64,000 bases of DNA from JALZUV01 sp964654855 (lineage in GTDB: Bacteria; Pseudomonadota; Alphaproteobacteria; Rickettsiales; JALZUV01): the NCBI GenBank assembly GCA_964654855.1, contig CAZZJS010000008.1, positions 1-64,000 on the forward strand. Direction: 5' to 3'. The notes beneath the pieces were generated by a model. The model searched no databases and had not been told where the DNA came from. It saw nothing but the letters and a program-made list of their open reading frames with translations. The position numbers and the translations under genes are program-made. Of the stretch, positions 17,330 through 25,119 are shown one piece after another. The first letter of the stretch is position 1, and every line of letters begins with the position of its first letter.

Positions 17330-17555
17330 AAAGATTAAAACTTAAATGAATAACGAAATAAAAGTTATTTAACGGTAATGGATGAAATGGCGGAAAAGTG
17401 AGTTTTTATTTCGTCATTTCCCTTAGGGAAAAACAGTTTTTGCACTCCCTAAGGGAAATCCTGCGATAGTGAGGTTTCGCTATATATAGAAATCAAAACA
17501 GTAAAAAGAACAGTTTAAAACTGTTTTTAAACAGAAAAATAAAAGGAATTGAACA
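17156..17555. other. Non-coding 400 bp of element B
   Basis: No gene is seen. The left part carries most of the GTAAC/GTTAC cluster. The middle carries two palindromes around TCCCTTAGGGA and TCCCTAAGGGA. The right part has AACAGTTTAAAACTG and CTGTTTTTAAACAG inverted repeats before the small gene at 17556. The content is that of an origin/regulatory region. Confidence 0.5.
17418..17456. repeat. Paired palindromes TTCCCTTAGGGAA / TCCCTAAGGGA
   Basis: Two 11-13 bp palindromes lie 28 bp apart (17418-17430 and 17446-17456). They resemble the TCCCTATAGGGA pair inside the upstream helicase gene (about 15388-15419). They may be operators or replication-protein sites. Confidence 0.45.
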
Positions 17556-17789
17556 ATGATACGATTAGTTGCAATGGCGATGGGAGTGGGTTTTGCTGCT
17601 ATCGCCGCTAAAATACTCGAAACGGAAAAAGAAGCTCCTATTTTGGATGAACCTGCCAATATGGAAAACGATGGTGAAATGAAAGACGAAAACGCCTATC
17701 AGCGCGGAGATCGTTTTTTCTGCCCCGATACAGGAATAGAGCTACAAGTTCGCGCTGTCGGGGGCCGCCCACGTAAGAATGAAGTTTGA
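17556..17789 (+). CDS. Small protein with N-terminal membrane segment, unknown
   Basis: This is a 77-aa product. Residues 2-19 are hydrophobic (an uncleaved anchor or weak signal). An acidic linker follows, then a short C-terminal module FFCPDTGIELQV with a basic GGRPRKNEV tail. AAAAGGAATTG precedes the ATG. It is the last plus-strand gene of the element B replication region. The function is unknown. Confidence 0.5.
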   Translation: MIRLVAMAMGVGFAAIAAKILETEKEAPILDEPANMENDGEMKDENAYQRGDRFFCPDTGIELQVRAVGGRPRKNEV

Positions 17790-17858
17790 CGCAATAGATT
17801 AATCAGCGTTACACTTTTACCGAAAGGTTTTCTTCTGGCCAAGAGCGGACATTCAAGC

Positions 17859-18653
17859 TTAATTATTTTGTAATTTATTGCATCCTTCGGGATAGGTTTT
17901 TCCTACCTCCTTAAATATTACATCCTCTGCTGTATGAACTTTAAGTACTTTCGCTGTTTCTAGGCAATCTACAATGGCCAAGTCAGTGCCTTCAATACTC
18001 ACTGTGACTCCCATACTGGCAGCCCATGCTTTGGAAGCTGTACTAGCCACAGAATGGGCATTCCAACCATCTCGAAGCTGAGTCTGTACTTCTACGATGC
18101 GCGGCCTTCCAATGCTTTCCAACTTATTTGCAATGATATTATCTGATAACCAAAAATATGCAGATTCTCCACCCCAGCTTCTAAGCAAAGGTTTAACACC
18201 ACAATGGTTAGCTGATTTTGGGGTTGTAACCGTCCAAAATCGATTTGATCTGCTATCTGCTTGTTTTTGGAATGGACTTTTTTGCAAGATAATATCAACT
18301 TCATTTTTTGTTAAAAGTTGTTTGCTCTTGAGGGTCTTTAGGCGTTGGTGCAAGCTATCAAGCGTGGATGCAGTTATGCGATCTTTCATAGACAATACCT
18401 CATCATCCAAGAGTCTTGTATAATGCCACACACGTATTGATCTCTCTAAAAACATGGGGGTTATAATATGTTCTAATGCTTCGTTGTAAGCTGCACTGTA
18501 TTGATTTGGTTTTAAGCTTTCATATGGATCACTATTTAAGTGCTCATCCATTAAGCGCTTTTCTTCACTAAAATAATTAGTAATAAGGGCGGAACAACTA
18601 ACCAATAAGCTCCGAAGCTCATTATCAAATGTTTCTGGGTTCCAGCAATCCAT
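17859..18653 (-). CDS. Unknown protein, second gene of two-gene cassette
   Basis: This is a 264-aa protein from the ATG that overlaps the upstream gene's stop as TGATG; a TTG two codons earlier is less likely. Notable segments are RVWHYTRLLDDEVLSMKD, SRSNRFWTVTTPKS and LLRSWGGESAYFWLSD. The HYTRL and WGGESAYFWL pieces recall ADP-ribosyltransferase/RES-like toxins only loosely, and I would not assign activity. It is strictly coupled to the 569-aa gene, so the two products probably work together. It lies in the cargo position of element B. Confidence 0.6.
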   Translation of the reverse strand: MDCWNPETFDNELRSLLVSCSALITNYFSEEKRLMDEHLNSDPYESLKPNQYSAAYNEALEHIITPMFLERSIRVWHYTRLLDDEVLSMKDRITASTLDSLHQRLKTLKSKQLLTKNEVDIILQKSPFQKQADSRSNRFWTVTTPKSANHCGVKPLLRSWGGESAYFWLSDNIIANKLESIGRPRIVEVQTQLRDGWNAHSVASTASKAWAASMGVTVSIEGTDLAIVDCLETAKVLKVHTAEDVIFKEVGKTYPEGCNKLQNN

Positions 18654-20362
18654 CAACAACCCTCAAACTGACTCTGAACAATCTCTAATTCATCGCATAT
18701 AATTTCACAAATGTGGCGAAAGTGAGAAGCATATGTTTCATGCTCACTCAATGCATCCATTGATAATTGCTCAGCATCACTTTTTGCGCTGTGCCCTTTC
18801 GCTTTGGTTCGAATAAGTTGGGCTGTACGCAATCCATTTAGTTTCAGTGGCTCTTCTATCTCCTCATTCGAGTTAATGACTTTCTCAAGAAGAGATAGGC
18901 TACCTTCTTGTTTATCGAAAGTGATACTCCTTTCCCTTAACCGTTCACGTAAATCCTTTACTACAAACCCCTCATGAATAAGTTGTGTAAGAGCTAGAAA
19001 TGACTCCGCCCACTCATCTCGGCTTGAGGTTAGCGGAACTGTAGCGTTATCAATTAGCCGGTCATCTTTAAGTTTCCACCAAGAATGTTTATTTCTATTC
19101 CAATCACGAGAAAAATTCTTAATTTTTTCTAAAGGGTCAACGAATGATACAAACTGCCCTTCAAAATCATTTACAAATGCTCTTTTTGAAATAGAAGCTT
19201 TTGGTTCCTCATTGTATGAGAGCCAATGCAATAATTCCGATTCAGGCAACCTACGTAAATAACACATATACGCGAATACTTGTCCTGCCTCATTCACATC
19301 AAATGCCTCAAGATACCATGCTGCCCTGCAATGGATATCTCTCTCCCCTATGGTATATTTATCCTTATCAGCTTTATATTTAAGCAATACTTCTGGCTTG
19401 AAAAATGCAGGTGAAAGCTCAAATGGAAGGTCGTTATTTTCGGTTTCAAAATAATTCACTGTTTCTTTAGGGTCTGTTGATATTTTCCTTACCCGATGGT
19501 TTCTCCAGTCATAAGCAATAAACTCAAAATGATTCGTATCTTTCTCTCCATAAAAACCACCCTTCATATCAGAGAAGATTAATGACTTAGATCTCCTTGG
19601 CCGAACAATCTGAACCCCTCTGGTATAGGCAGCATCACCATTTATTTTTTGTCTGTAAAACAGTGTACCATTAATATCGAGAATAGCTTCATCACCACCT
19701 CCCCAGCTCGAAAAGTTAGACCTATCAAGCAATGTAAAATCAAAAAGTCTTACCAAGACTTGGTTTGAAGCAGCAAGATATGAATCGAGAGACGAACGAT
19801 CAAATGTAACTAGTGAAATTTCATTTATCGAATTTCGTTTTGTAATTGATACACATGGCTTAAGGTCTCCTTGCTCATCAAACTTACAATAACCGCGCTG
19901 CTCAGGTCGCCAGTGTAAACCTTCAAGGTGAGCGTACTCCTGAGAAAGTTCAAAGTAATCTCGATCTTCACCACTCCAACCTTCAAAAGTTCTTCCATAA
20001 ATGAGATGAGAGCCTTTAGCTAAAATTTTTGAACCAGTTCCACTTGCTCCACGTTCAACCCATATGTCATCTCTTCCACCGCCCCAAACATAGCTTGCAG
20101 CAGATACATATGGATTTACACTCCACCCCAACAAGTCATCTTTGTCTAATGGGTTCATAAATTCTTCAGGAACTACCATGCCATAAACAAAGCTGTACTC
20201 AGCTGCTCCATAGACCACTATTTCTTGAGATTTTGTATTATTTTCAAGAAACCCAAGATGTGCTTCGGCTTGAACCCACTCCGCCATAGTTTTCTTTTCT
20301 GACGGCAGCTTATCAAGATTCACAAGCTTCTCAGCAATTTTTTTATGTTCAAAACTTGGCAT
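18653..20362 (-). CDS. Unknown protein, first gene of two-gene cassette
   Basis: This 569-aa soluble protein has no signal peptide or membrane segment. It is rich in aromatic residues, with several repeated-looking segments in the N-terminal 300 residues (VYGAAEYSFVYG, HLIYGRTFEGWSGEDRDY, SSWGGGDEAILDINGTLFY), which could be a beta-rich fold. The middle contains ERDIHCRAAWYLEAFDVNE and the C terminus is helical. I recall this as a widespread uncharacterised family but cannot name it. It is coupled to the downstream gene (TGATG overlap). A defence or toxin-like cassette is inferred from its island position. Confidence 0.6.
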   Translation of the reverse strand: MPSFEHKKIAEKLVNLDKLPSEKKTMAEWVQAEAHLGFLENNTKSQEIVVYGAAEYSFVYGMVVPEEFMNPLDKDDLLGWSVNPYVSAASYVWGGGRDDIWVERGASGTGSKILAKGSHLIYGRTFEGWSGEDRDYFELSQEYAHLEGLHWRPEQRGYCKFDEQGDLKPCVSITKRNSINEISLVTFDRSSLDSYLAASNQVLVRLFDFTLLDRSNFSSWGGGDEAILDINGTLFYRQKINGDAAYTRGVQIVRPRRSKSLIFSDMKGGFYGEKDTNHFEFIAYDWRNHRVRKISTDPKETVNYFETENNDLPFELSPAFFKPEVLLKYKADKDKYTIGERDIHCRAAWYLEAFDVNEAGQVFAYMCYLRRLPESELLHWLSYNEEPKASISKRAFVNDFEGQFVSFVDPLEKIKNFSRDWNRNKHSWWKLKDDRLIDNATVPLTSSRDEWAESFLALTQLIHEGFVVKDLRERLRERSITFDKQEGSLSLLEKVINSNEEIEEPLKLNGLRTAQLIRTKAKGHSAKSDAEQLSMDALSEHETYASHFRHICEIICDELEIVQSQFEGC

Positions 20363-20607
20363 GATTAATAACGCTATGTCCTTATATTAATCCGAATTAA
20401 AAGGTCCGCTTTGGATCGAAAGAAGTCACATTACAACTTTATATATACATAAAGGAGCTGCGCCTAATAATATTCTTTGAGCAACTTTTTCACTGAAAAA
20501 TTAGAGGGGATTAAATAATCATATTGAGAGGTGAGTTCAATTCAAATTAAGGATGGAAATAATTTCTCAGGGGCCGCAGTCCTTTCTTTTAAGGCTGCGA
20601 TAATTTG

Positions 20608-20649
20608 AAAAAAGGGAGCGCTTCTAGTGACAGCACTCCCCCTTTTTTA
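20608..20649 (-). terminator. Terminator after the element B lipoprotein gene
   Basis: GGGAGCGCT pairs with AGCACTCCC (one mismatch) around a 9-nt loop, flanked by an A-rich left side and CCTTTTTTAA on the right. On the minus strand the stem is followed by a U-run, placing termination about 25-60 bp after the lipoprotein stop. Confidence 0.65.
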
Positions 20650-20670
20650 AGGTTAATCTAATTAGCTAAA

Positions 20671-21168
20671 CTAACGTCTATTTCTAGGGTTGTTATTTGG
20701 GTTAGCTGGTTTGTCTTTTTCTGCAATAATTCTTTCATATTGGAGCTTTTCATCTAACCATTGCTGGCGCTCTGCATCAGATTTCCAATTCTTTTTCTCT
20801 AGAAAGACCTTTGTTTGTTTTGGGTATTCTTGCGCTGCACCAGATGCTGCATCAACAATAACGCCAATACCACCACCAAGGATAATATTTCCTAGGGTGG
20901 CACCCTGAAATTTCTCTTCAACGACTGTCACACCATCATTATACCCAGCTTTCTCACATTTTACTGTAAGAGGGCCATCTCCTTTATTAACCATCGCGCT
21001 ATCAGGAGTGGACTTGATATAATAACTTCCGCCTGCGGAATCCTTCAAGTCGCAGCTTGAGCCGATTGCATACGGAGTCTCAACAGTGATTTGTTGAGTT
21101 GTACCAGTAGTGATAGTTGCACAGGCGCTAAGCCCTAGTACAGCGGGTAAGAGAATTAGTTTTTTCAT
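20671..21168 (-). CDS. Predicted lipoprotein
   Basis: This 165-aa protein has a type II signal peptide (LSAC lipobox near residue 16). The mature part has a beta-rich domain with paired cysteines (SCDLKD and VKCEKAGY), a glycine-rich hydrophobic stretch GNIILGGGIGVIVDAASGA resembling a membrane-active segment, and a charged, disordered tail ending in NNNPRNRR. The VKCEKAGYNDG portion recalls PEGA-like surface domains. It has its own terminator. This could be envelope modification by the element. Confidence 0.7.
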   Translation of the reverse strand: MKKLILLPAVLGLSACATITTGTTQQITVETPYAIGSSCDLKDSAGGSYYIKSTPDSAMVNKGDGPLTVKCEKAGYNDGVTVVEEKFQGATLGNIILGGGIGVIVDAASGAAQEYPKQTKVFLEKKNWKSDAERQQWLDEKLQYERIIAEKDKPANPNNNPRNRR

Positions 21169-21214
21169 GCTTCAGTGTTCCTTATGGGTTGTAATTAGTA
21201 CGTTATTTTTAGGT

Positions 21215-21352
21215 TTAATGGCAGTGGTATGGCTGAGAGCCTGCATGGCAGCATTTCCCTTGAGGGGAGTCCTTACGGCAGCCCCCGCCGTGTGCTAAAG
21301 CAGTTCCGATAGTGAATGTTAGAAGTATGGCTACAGTTATGATTAACCTCAT
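21215..21352 (-). CDS. Tiny secreted YHYH-type Cys/His peptide
   Basis: This 45-aa gene runs from the ATG at 21352 to TAA at 21215. Residues 1-20 form a signal peptide ending in GTALA. The mature 25 residues read HGGGCRKDSP, then a CCHAG segment and a terminal QPYHCH. The HGGG start and the YHCH end are hallmarks of small exported YHYH/metal-binding-like peptides. It lies just upstream of the lipoprotein gene on the same strand. The metal ligand role is inferred from Cys/His content. Confidence 0.6.
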   Translation of the reverse strand: MRLIITVAILLTFTIGTALAHGGGCRKDSPQGKCCHAGSQPYHCH

Positions 21353-21566
21353 TTTACGCCGCCTTTTATTATATATAATTTATCAAAGTGTTACTCTAAC
21401 GATAGGCTAAGAATAGTCAATTAAGCTAATTATCATTCCTGTTAAAGATGTAGAAGGGTAGCCCTATGAAGGTTAAGTAAACATAGATCATCGCCAGAAA
21501 GGTAGCACAAGGGTGACGCCAATTAAATTCTAGATTTATGAAATCGCGGGAAGCCGCTTTAGTGTC

Positions 21567-21610
21567 GGTTGCGGGAGTAGGATTTAAACCTACGACCTTC
21601 AGGTTATGAG
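21567..21610 (-). pseudogene. 3' fragment of tRNA-fMet(CAU), remnant attachment site
   Basis: Read on the minus strand this is the anticodon loop (CTCATAA), anticodon stem, T arm and acceptor 3' strand ending in CCCGCAACCG, matching the 3' half of initiator tRNA. The 5' half is missing and CCA is changed to CCG. It is the kind of fragment left or carried by an element that integrates into tRNA-fMet. Confidence 0.75.
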
Positions 21611-21656
21611 GTTCATCAAATGATGTATATACCTAGAATGGTGCGGACATTCTACG

Positions 21657-21675
21657 GGTGCCTATTTGGTGCCTA
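21657..21675 (+). repeat. Second copy of GGTGCCTATTTGGTGCCTA
   Basis: The 19-mer is identical to that at 11946-11964. It lies 47 bp after the tRNA-fMet fragment and 47 bp before the tRNA-Ala repeat. It is either the right-arm integrase site of element B or the left arm of a lost tRNA-fMet-integrating element. Confidence 0.6.
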
Positions 21676-21721
21676 GAATTTTCTAGAAGGCTGGCTATAA
21701 CTATGTAAGTCACTGAAAAAT

Positions 21722-21768
21722 ATGGTGGAGGATACAGGAGTCGAACCTGCGACCTCTTGAATGCAAAT
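21722..21768. repeat. Exact 47-bp tRNA-Ala 3'-end repeat (B/A junction)
   Basis: The sequence is identical to 36701-36747 and 11779-11825. It lies 192 bp before the element A integrase start on the anticodon side of the tRNA fragment, the same geometry as element B. It is an attachment site, not a tRNA gene. Confidence 0.9.
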
Positions 21769-21825
21769 TAAGTAACTCGTGATATCGCCACGTTACTACA
21801 AATCATCCTAGGTTTCCATAAGTTA

Positions 21826-21843
21826 CTAATTTATATAAATTAG
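21826..21843. repeat. 18-bp perfect palindrome near attachment site
   Basis: CTAATTTATATAAATTAG is self-complementary over 18 bp, 58 bp from the tRNA-Ala repeat. A partial match (AATTTATATAAAT) lies beside the 11779 repeat. A protein binding site near the recombination core is possible. Confidence 0.45.
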
Positions 21844-21960
21844 AAAGGATTTTCTCATGACAATTACTGCTACACAATACGCTCTGTTTCTCTCTATTTC
21901 CCTTATTATTCCCTTATTAATTTGGCTGACTTCTTTAATAAGAACTGCTTTAATAAGATT

Positions 21961-23142
21961 ATGCCCAAAGCCAAACTTACTAAGCGTTACATCGAATCGT
22001 TACCCTTCATGGAGAAAGGCCAGCAGCTCTACTGGGACACAGAAATGAATGGCTTTGGCGTATGTGTTGGCAAAAAGTCAAAAAGCTATTTGGTGCAACG
22101 TGATGTACATGGTCGTGGAGTGCGCTATACGATCGGCAAGCACGGAATATTTACTACTGAACAAGCACGTAAGCAGGCACAGCAGCTTCTAACACAAATG
22201 GCGCAGGGTATTAACCCCAATCAAATTCGTGAAGAAAAGCGCATCAAAGGCATGACGTTGGCTGATCTGTGGAAGCAGTATGAAGAAAATGCACGTACAC
22301 GCCTTACCGCTAATACACTTTATGTGTATGAGAAGTTCGTCACTATCCAGTTTGCGGATTGGCTAAATAAGCCCGTTGCAGAGCTTACTAAAGAAATGAT
22401 GGTCAAGCGCCACCGCAAGATTACCGAAGAATCAAGCAAGTCGATGGCAAATAGCTCCATGCATACGTTACGCGCACTCTATAATTACGCTATGATAGAG
22501 AATGAGAGCTTAACTAACCCTGTTGACGTACTTTCGCAAAAGAAACTTTGGCATGCGACAACAAGGCGACAATCGGTTATTAAAGAGCATCAGTTGGCTG
22601 CTTGGTATGCTGCGGTGATGAATCTGCAAAACACAACGATTCGTGATGCGCTGCGTTTTCTGCTATTTACAGGTTTACGCAAGATGGAAGCGCTAACGCT
22701 CACATGGGATCAGGTGGATTTAGAAGCTAAGAGTTTCAAGGTGCTAATCACCAAGAATAAACAACCGCTAGAGTTACCACTTAGCGACTTTCTATACGAC
22801 ATGCTGCTGGTACGTTCTGAGCATAAAGGCGACTCACCCTATGTCTTCCCCGGTGGTGGAGCAAAAGGTCATTTAGTAGAGCCGAAAAAAGCAGTGAAAG
22901 CGGTTATTCAAGAATCAGGTGTGGATTTTATGATTCATGATTTACGCCGCACTTTCATTACCACGGCAGAACGGCTTGATATATCGGCCTATGCATTGAA
23001 GCGGCTCGTGAATCACAAGAACAGTAATGATGTGACAGCGGGTTATATCGTGATGGATGTAGAGCGTTTGCGTAAACCTATGGAAGAAATTGCATTGTAT
23101 TTCTGCGAACAGGTCAAAAGTGCCAAAGAGATAATTGTATGA
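21961..23142 (+). CDS. Tyrosine integrase, DUF4102 type
   Basis: This is a 393-aa protein from the ATG giving MPKAKLTKRYIESL; a TTG 39 nt upstream is less likely. The DUF4102 arm-binding domain (LYWDTEMNGFGVCVGKKS) comes first, then a core-binding domain (about 75-175). Catalytic residues are Arg in FTGLRKMEALTLTW, Lys in LITKNKQ, HDLRRTF, LVNHK and Tyr in TAGYIVMD. Integration of element A at tRNA-Ala is expected. Its stop overlaps the next start as ATGA. Confidence 0.92.
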   Translation: MPKAKLTKRYIESLPFMEKGQQLYWDTEMNGFGVCVGKKSKSYLVQRDVHGRGVRYTIGKHGIFTTEQARKQAQQLLTQMAQGINPNQIREEKRIKGMTLADLWKQYEENARTRLTANTLYVYEKFVTIQFADWLNKPVAELTKEMMVKRHRKITEESSKSMANSSMHTLRALYNYAMIENESLTNPVDVLSQKKLWHATTRRQSVIKEHQLAAWYAAVMNLQNTTIRDALRFLLFTGLRKMEALTLTWDQVDLEAKSFKVLITKNKQPLELPLSDFLYDMLLVRSEHKGDSPYVFPGGGAKGHLVEPKKAVKAVIQESGVDFMIHDLRRTFITTAERLDISAYALKRLVNHKNSNDVTAGYIVMDVERLRKPMEEIALYFCEQVKSAKEIIV

Positions 23143-23660
23143 GTGTTGTAAAGCTGGAGCCTAATGAGGCTGAATATATTGAAAAGGTGAAACAAAAGAA
23201 GTGCCAACTTGATAGTTTTTTGCGTAACTGTTCTTACGATCCTAATAGCCCATGGGGAGAGCAATTTGCGTACTGGGCTAAATTTAAAGAAATAGTTGGA
23301 AACTTTAACAATGACCTCAGCTTTTTAGCCTCCATGCGTGCTAAAGAGTTTCTAGTTGAGCGGTTTAAGGGGATTGAGCTTGATATGGGAAGTAAACCGC
23401 AGGGCGCAAAAGGCTTAGATATTGACGTTCTTACAAACGAAAATGAACGAATTATTGCTGAAATTAAGACCACCGTTCCTTATCAACTTAATTTTGGTGC
23501 CAACCAGAAAGTGTCAATTAAAATAGATTTGGAAAAACTACGCACTGCAGAAGCAGACTACAAGTTTATGATGGTAACTAATCAAGAAGCGTACGATATT
23601 TTGTGCGGAGAGGCATACAGATTGTTAACTGAAGAGATTGAAATAATTTGTTTGTTTTAG
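23139..23660 (+). CDS. PD-(D/E)xK-like nuclease, possible restriction subunit
   Basis: This 173-aa protein has a clear nuclease-like core KGLDIDVLTNENERIIAEIKTT (shown here by its key residues D in LDIDV at about 96 and E-x-K in AEIKTT at about 109), the D...ExK arrangement of restriction-endonuclease folds. No DNA-recognition domain is evident. It overlaps the integrase by 4 nt and precedes the methylase gene by 121 bp, so it may be part of the RM locus (compare the extra subunit of BsuMI) or an integrase-linked nuclease. Confidence 0.6.
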   Translation: MSVVKLEPNEAEYIEKVKQKKCQLDSFLRNCSYDPNSPWGEQFAYWAKFKEIVGNFNNDLSFLASMRAKEFLVERFKGIELDMGSKPQGAKGLDIDVLTNENERIIAEIKTTVPYQLNFGANQKVSIKIDLEKLRTAEADYKFMMVTNQEAYDILCGEAYRLLTEEIEIICLF

Positions 23661-23781
23661 CTTTTACGAATTGTAAATTTGTGACTTCGATATAAATAAT
23701 GCTCTGATTAAAGTATCCTGTAAAATGCCCTGTTGACCTATTTGCTTATATAAACAATAAGTAAAGAAATGGAGATCAGTA

Positions 23782-25050
23782 ATGAGTAAGTCGAGTGCCG
23801 TCAGAATAAAAACAAAACGCAATACTTTAGGTCTGACGCAGAAAGAATTAGCTATAAAAGTTGGGTTAAATGAAAATGGTGAGAGAACTGTAAGAGGCTG
23901 GGAAAGTGGCCAGCATAAACCTAGCGAAAAGAAGCTAGCGGAAATACTTAGCATTGATGCAGCCTATCCATTTAAACATGATGGCAAGACTGAGAAATTT
24001 AGATTTATTGACCTATTTGCGGGCATCGGTGGAATACGACTTCCCTTCCAACAAGCAGGTGGGAAGTGTGTGTTTAGTTCCGAATGGGATCGTTTCTCAC
24101 AACAAACTTACCATGCTAACTTCGGTGAAATGCCAAGCGGTGATATTGTGCCGATTAAAGCCTCTGAGGTTCCAGCACATGATGTCTTACTGGCGGGTTT
24201 CCCATGCCAAGCATTTTCACAAGCTGGATTGAGAAAAGGGTTCTCTGATACTAGAGGAACTATGTTCTTCGAGATTCAAAAGATTCTTGCTTACCATAAG
24301 CCTAAAGCCTTTCTTCTTGAGAATGTTAAGCAGTTGAAGGGGCACAACAAAGGGGAAACCCTTAAAACTATACTTTCAATTCTACGTGGTGAAAAAATTG
24401 CAGAAATACCTAATGACGTAAATATGAGCGAGGAAGCCAGAGAATCTCTCTCGACACGTTTAAATTACGAGGTGGACTTTAGGGTGATTTCTTCAAACTT
24501 ATTCGGTGTCCCGCAAAAAAGGGAAAGAATCTATATTGTTGGATTCAACAAAGATAAATTTTCTTCACAACTAGATATGGATAAATTCTTTTCATCCTTA
24601 GAGAAGTTCCATTGTGAAACTGTACTGGGTGATGTTCTTGAAGAGAATTGCACTGTTGATGAAAAACACACGATATCTGACCGTTTGCTTGCAGGACACG
24701 AAAGAAGGAAGCGCGAGCATAAAGCGAAAGGCAATGGCTTTGGTTTTAGTCTCTTTGATAAAACTAGCAAATACTGCAATACAATCAGTGCTCGGTACTA
24801 CAAAGATGGGTCAGAGGTTCTGATAGATCAGTCTGATATTAATGCAAACCCTAGAAAGCTTACCCCTCGGGAGTGCGCTAGGATTCAAGGTTTCCCAGAA
24901 AATTATATCGTAGATGCAGTATCGAATACGCAGATATACCGTCAATTTGGCAATTCTGTTTCAATGCCCGTGATTTCTGCAATTGCCCAAACTTTGGTTG
25001 ATGTAATGCTTTCAGAGTGTTTGGATAGCAAAAGCAAATTGAGTAAGTGA
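23782..25050 (+). CDS. DNA (cytosine-5) methyltransferase with N-terminal HTH
   Basis: This is a 422-aa protein. Residues 8-55 form an XRE-like HTH (LGLTQKELAIKVGLN, then VRGWESGQHKPS), as in 5mC methylases that repress their own promoter. The methylase motifs follow: I FIDLFAGIGGIRLP (about 74), IV GFPCQAFSQAG with the catalytic Cys (about 142), VI ENVKQ (about 179), VIII QKRERIYIVGF (about 246), a recognition region (about 270-355), IX/X LTPRECARIQGFP (about 360) and FGNSVSMPV. It methylates cytosine C5 to protect host DNA. GGAGAT precedes the ATG. The target sequence cannot be read. Confidence 0.95.
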   Translation: MSKSSAVRIKTKRNTLGLTQKELAIKVGLNENGERTVRGWESGQHKPSEKKLAEILSIDAAYPFKHDGKTEKFRFIDLFAGIGGIRLPFQQAGGKCVFSSEWDRFSQQTYHANFGEMPSGDIVPIKASEVPAHDVLLAGFPCQAFSQAGLRKGFSDTRGTMFFEIQKILAYHKPKAFLLENVKQLKGHNKGETLKTILSILRGEKIAEIPNDVNMSEEARESLSTRLNYEVDFRVISSNLFGVPQKRERIYIVGFNKDKFSSQLDMDKFFSSLEKFHCETVLGDVLEENCTVDEKHTISDRLLAGHERRKREHKAKGNGFGFSLFDKTSKYCNTISARYYKDGSEVLIDQSDINANPRKLTPRECARIQGFPENYIVDAVSNTQIYRQFGNSVSMPVISAIAQTLVDVMLSECLDSKSKLSK

Positions 25051-25119
25051 AAATTAATGGAGATAAAGTGTTAAATCCGATAAAAGATCTGTAAAGGCAT
25101 GTTTTAAGGAGTTTTACAG

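Larger units (their letters stand above)
11779..21768. mobile_element. Integrated element B (DUF4102 integrase, DUF927 primase-helicase)
   Basis: This unit of about 10 kb is flanked by the exact 47-bp repeats at 11779 and 21722. The integrase reads rightward from the left repeat. A plus-strand run follows: a coupled unknown gene, an AlpA-like regulator, a two-gene primase/helicase module, a repeat cluster and a small gene. Then come a minus-strand unknown cassette, a lipoprotein and a tiny YHYH peptide. A tRNA-fMet 3' fragment near the right end suggests an earlier insertion history at another tRNA. Confidence 0.75.
21353..21960. other. B/A junction region, no gene
   Basis: No supported gene is seen. 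From left to right it holds an AT-rich spacer, the tRNA-fMet fragment, the second GGTGCCTA double repeat, the exact tRNA-Ala repeat, short GTTACTA repeats (21792-21798, 21822-21828, inverse AGTAAC at 21771) and an 18-bp palindrome at 21826-21843. An open frame at 21857-22048 overlaps the integrase start and is not called. Confidence 0.6.
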
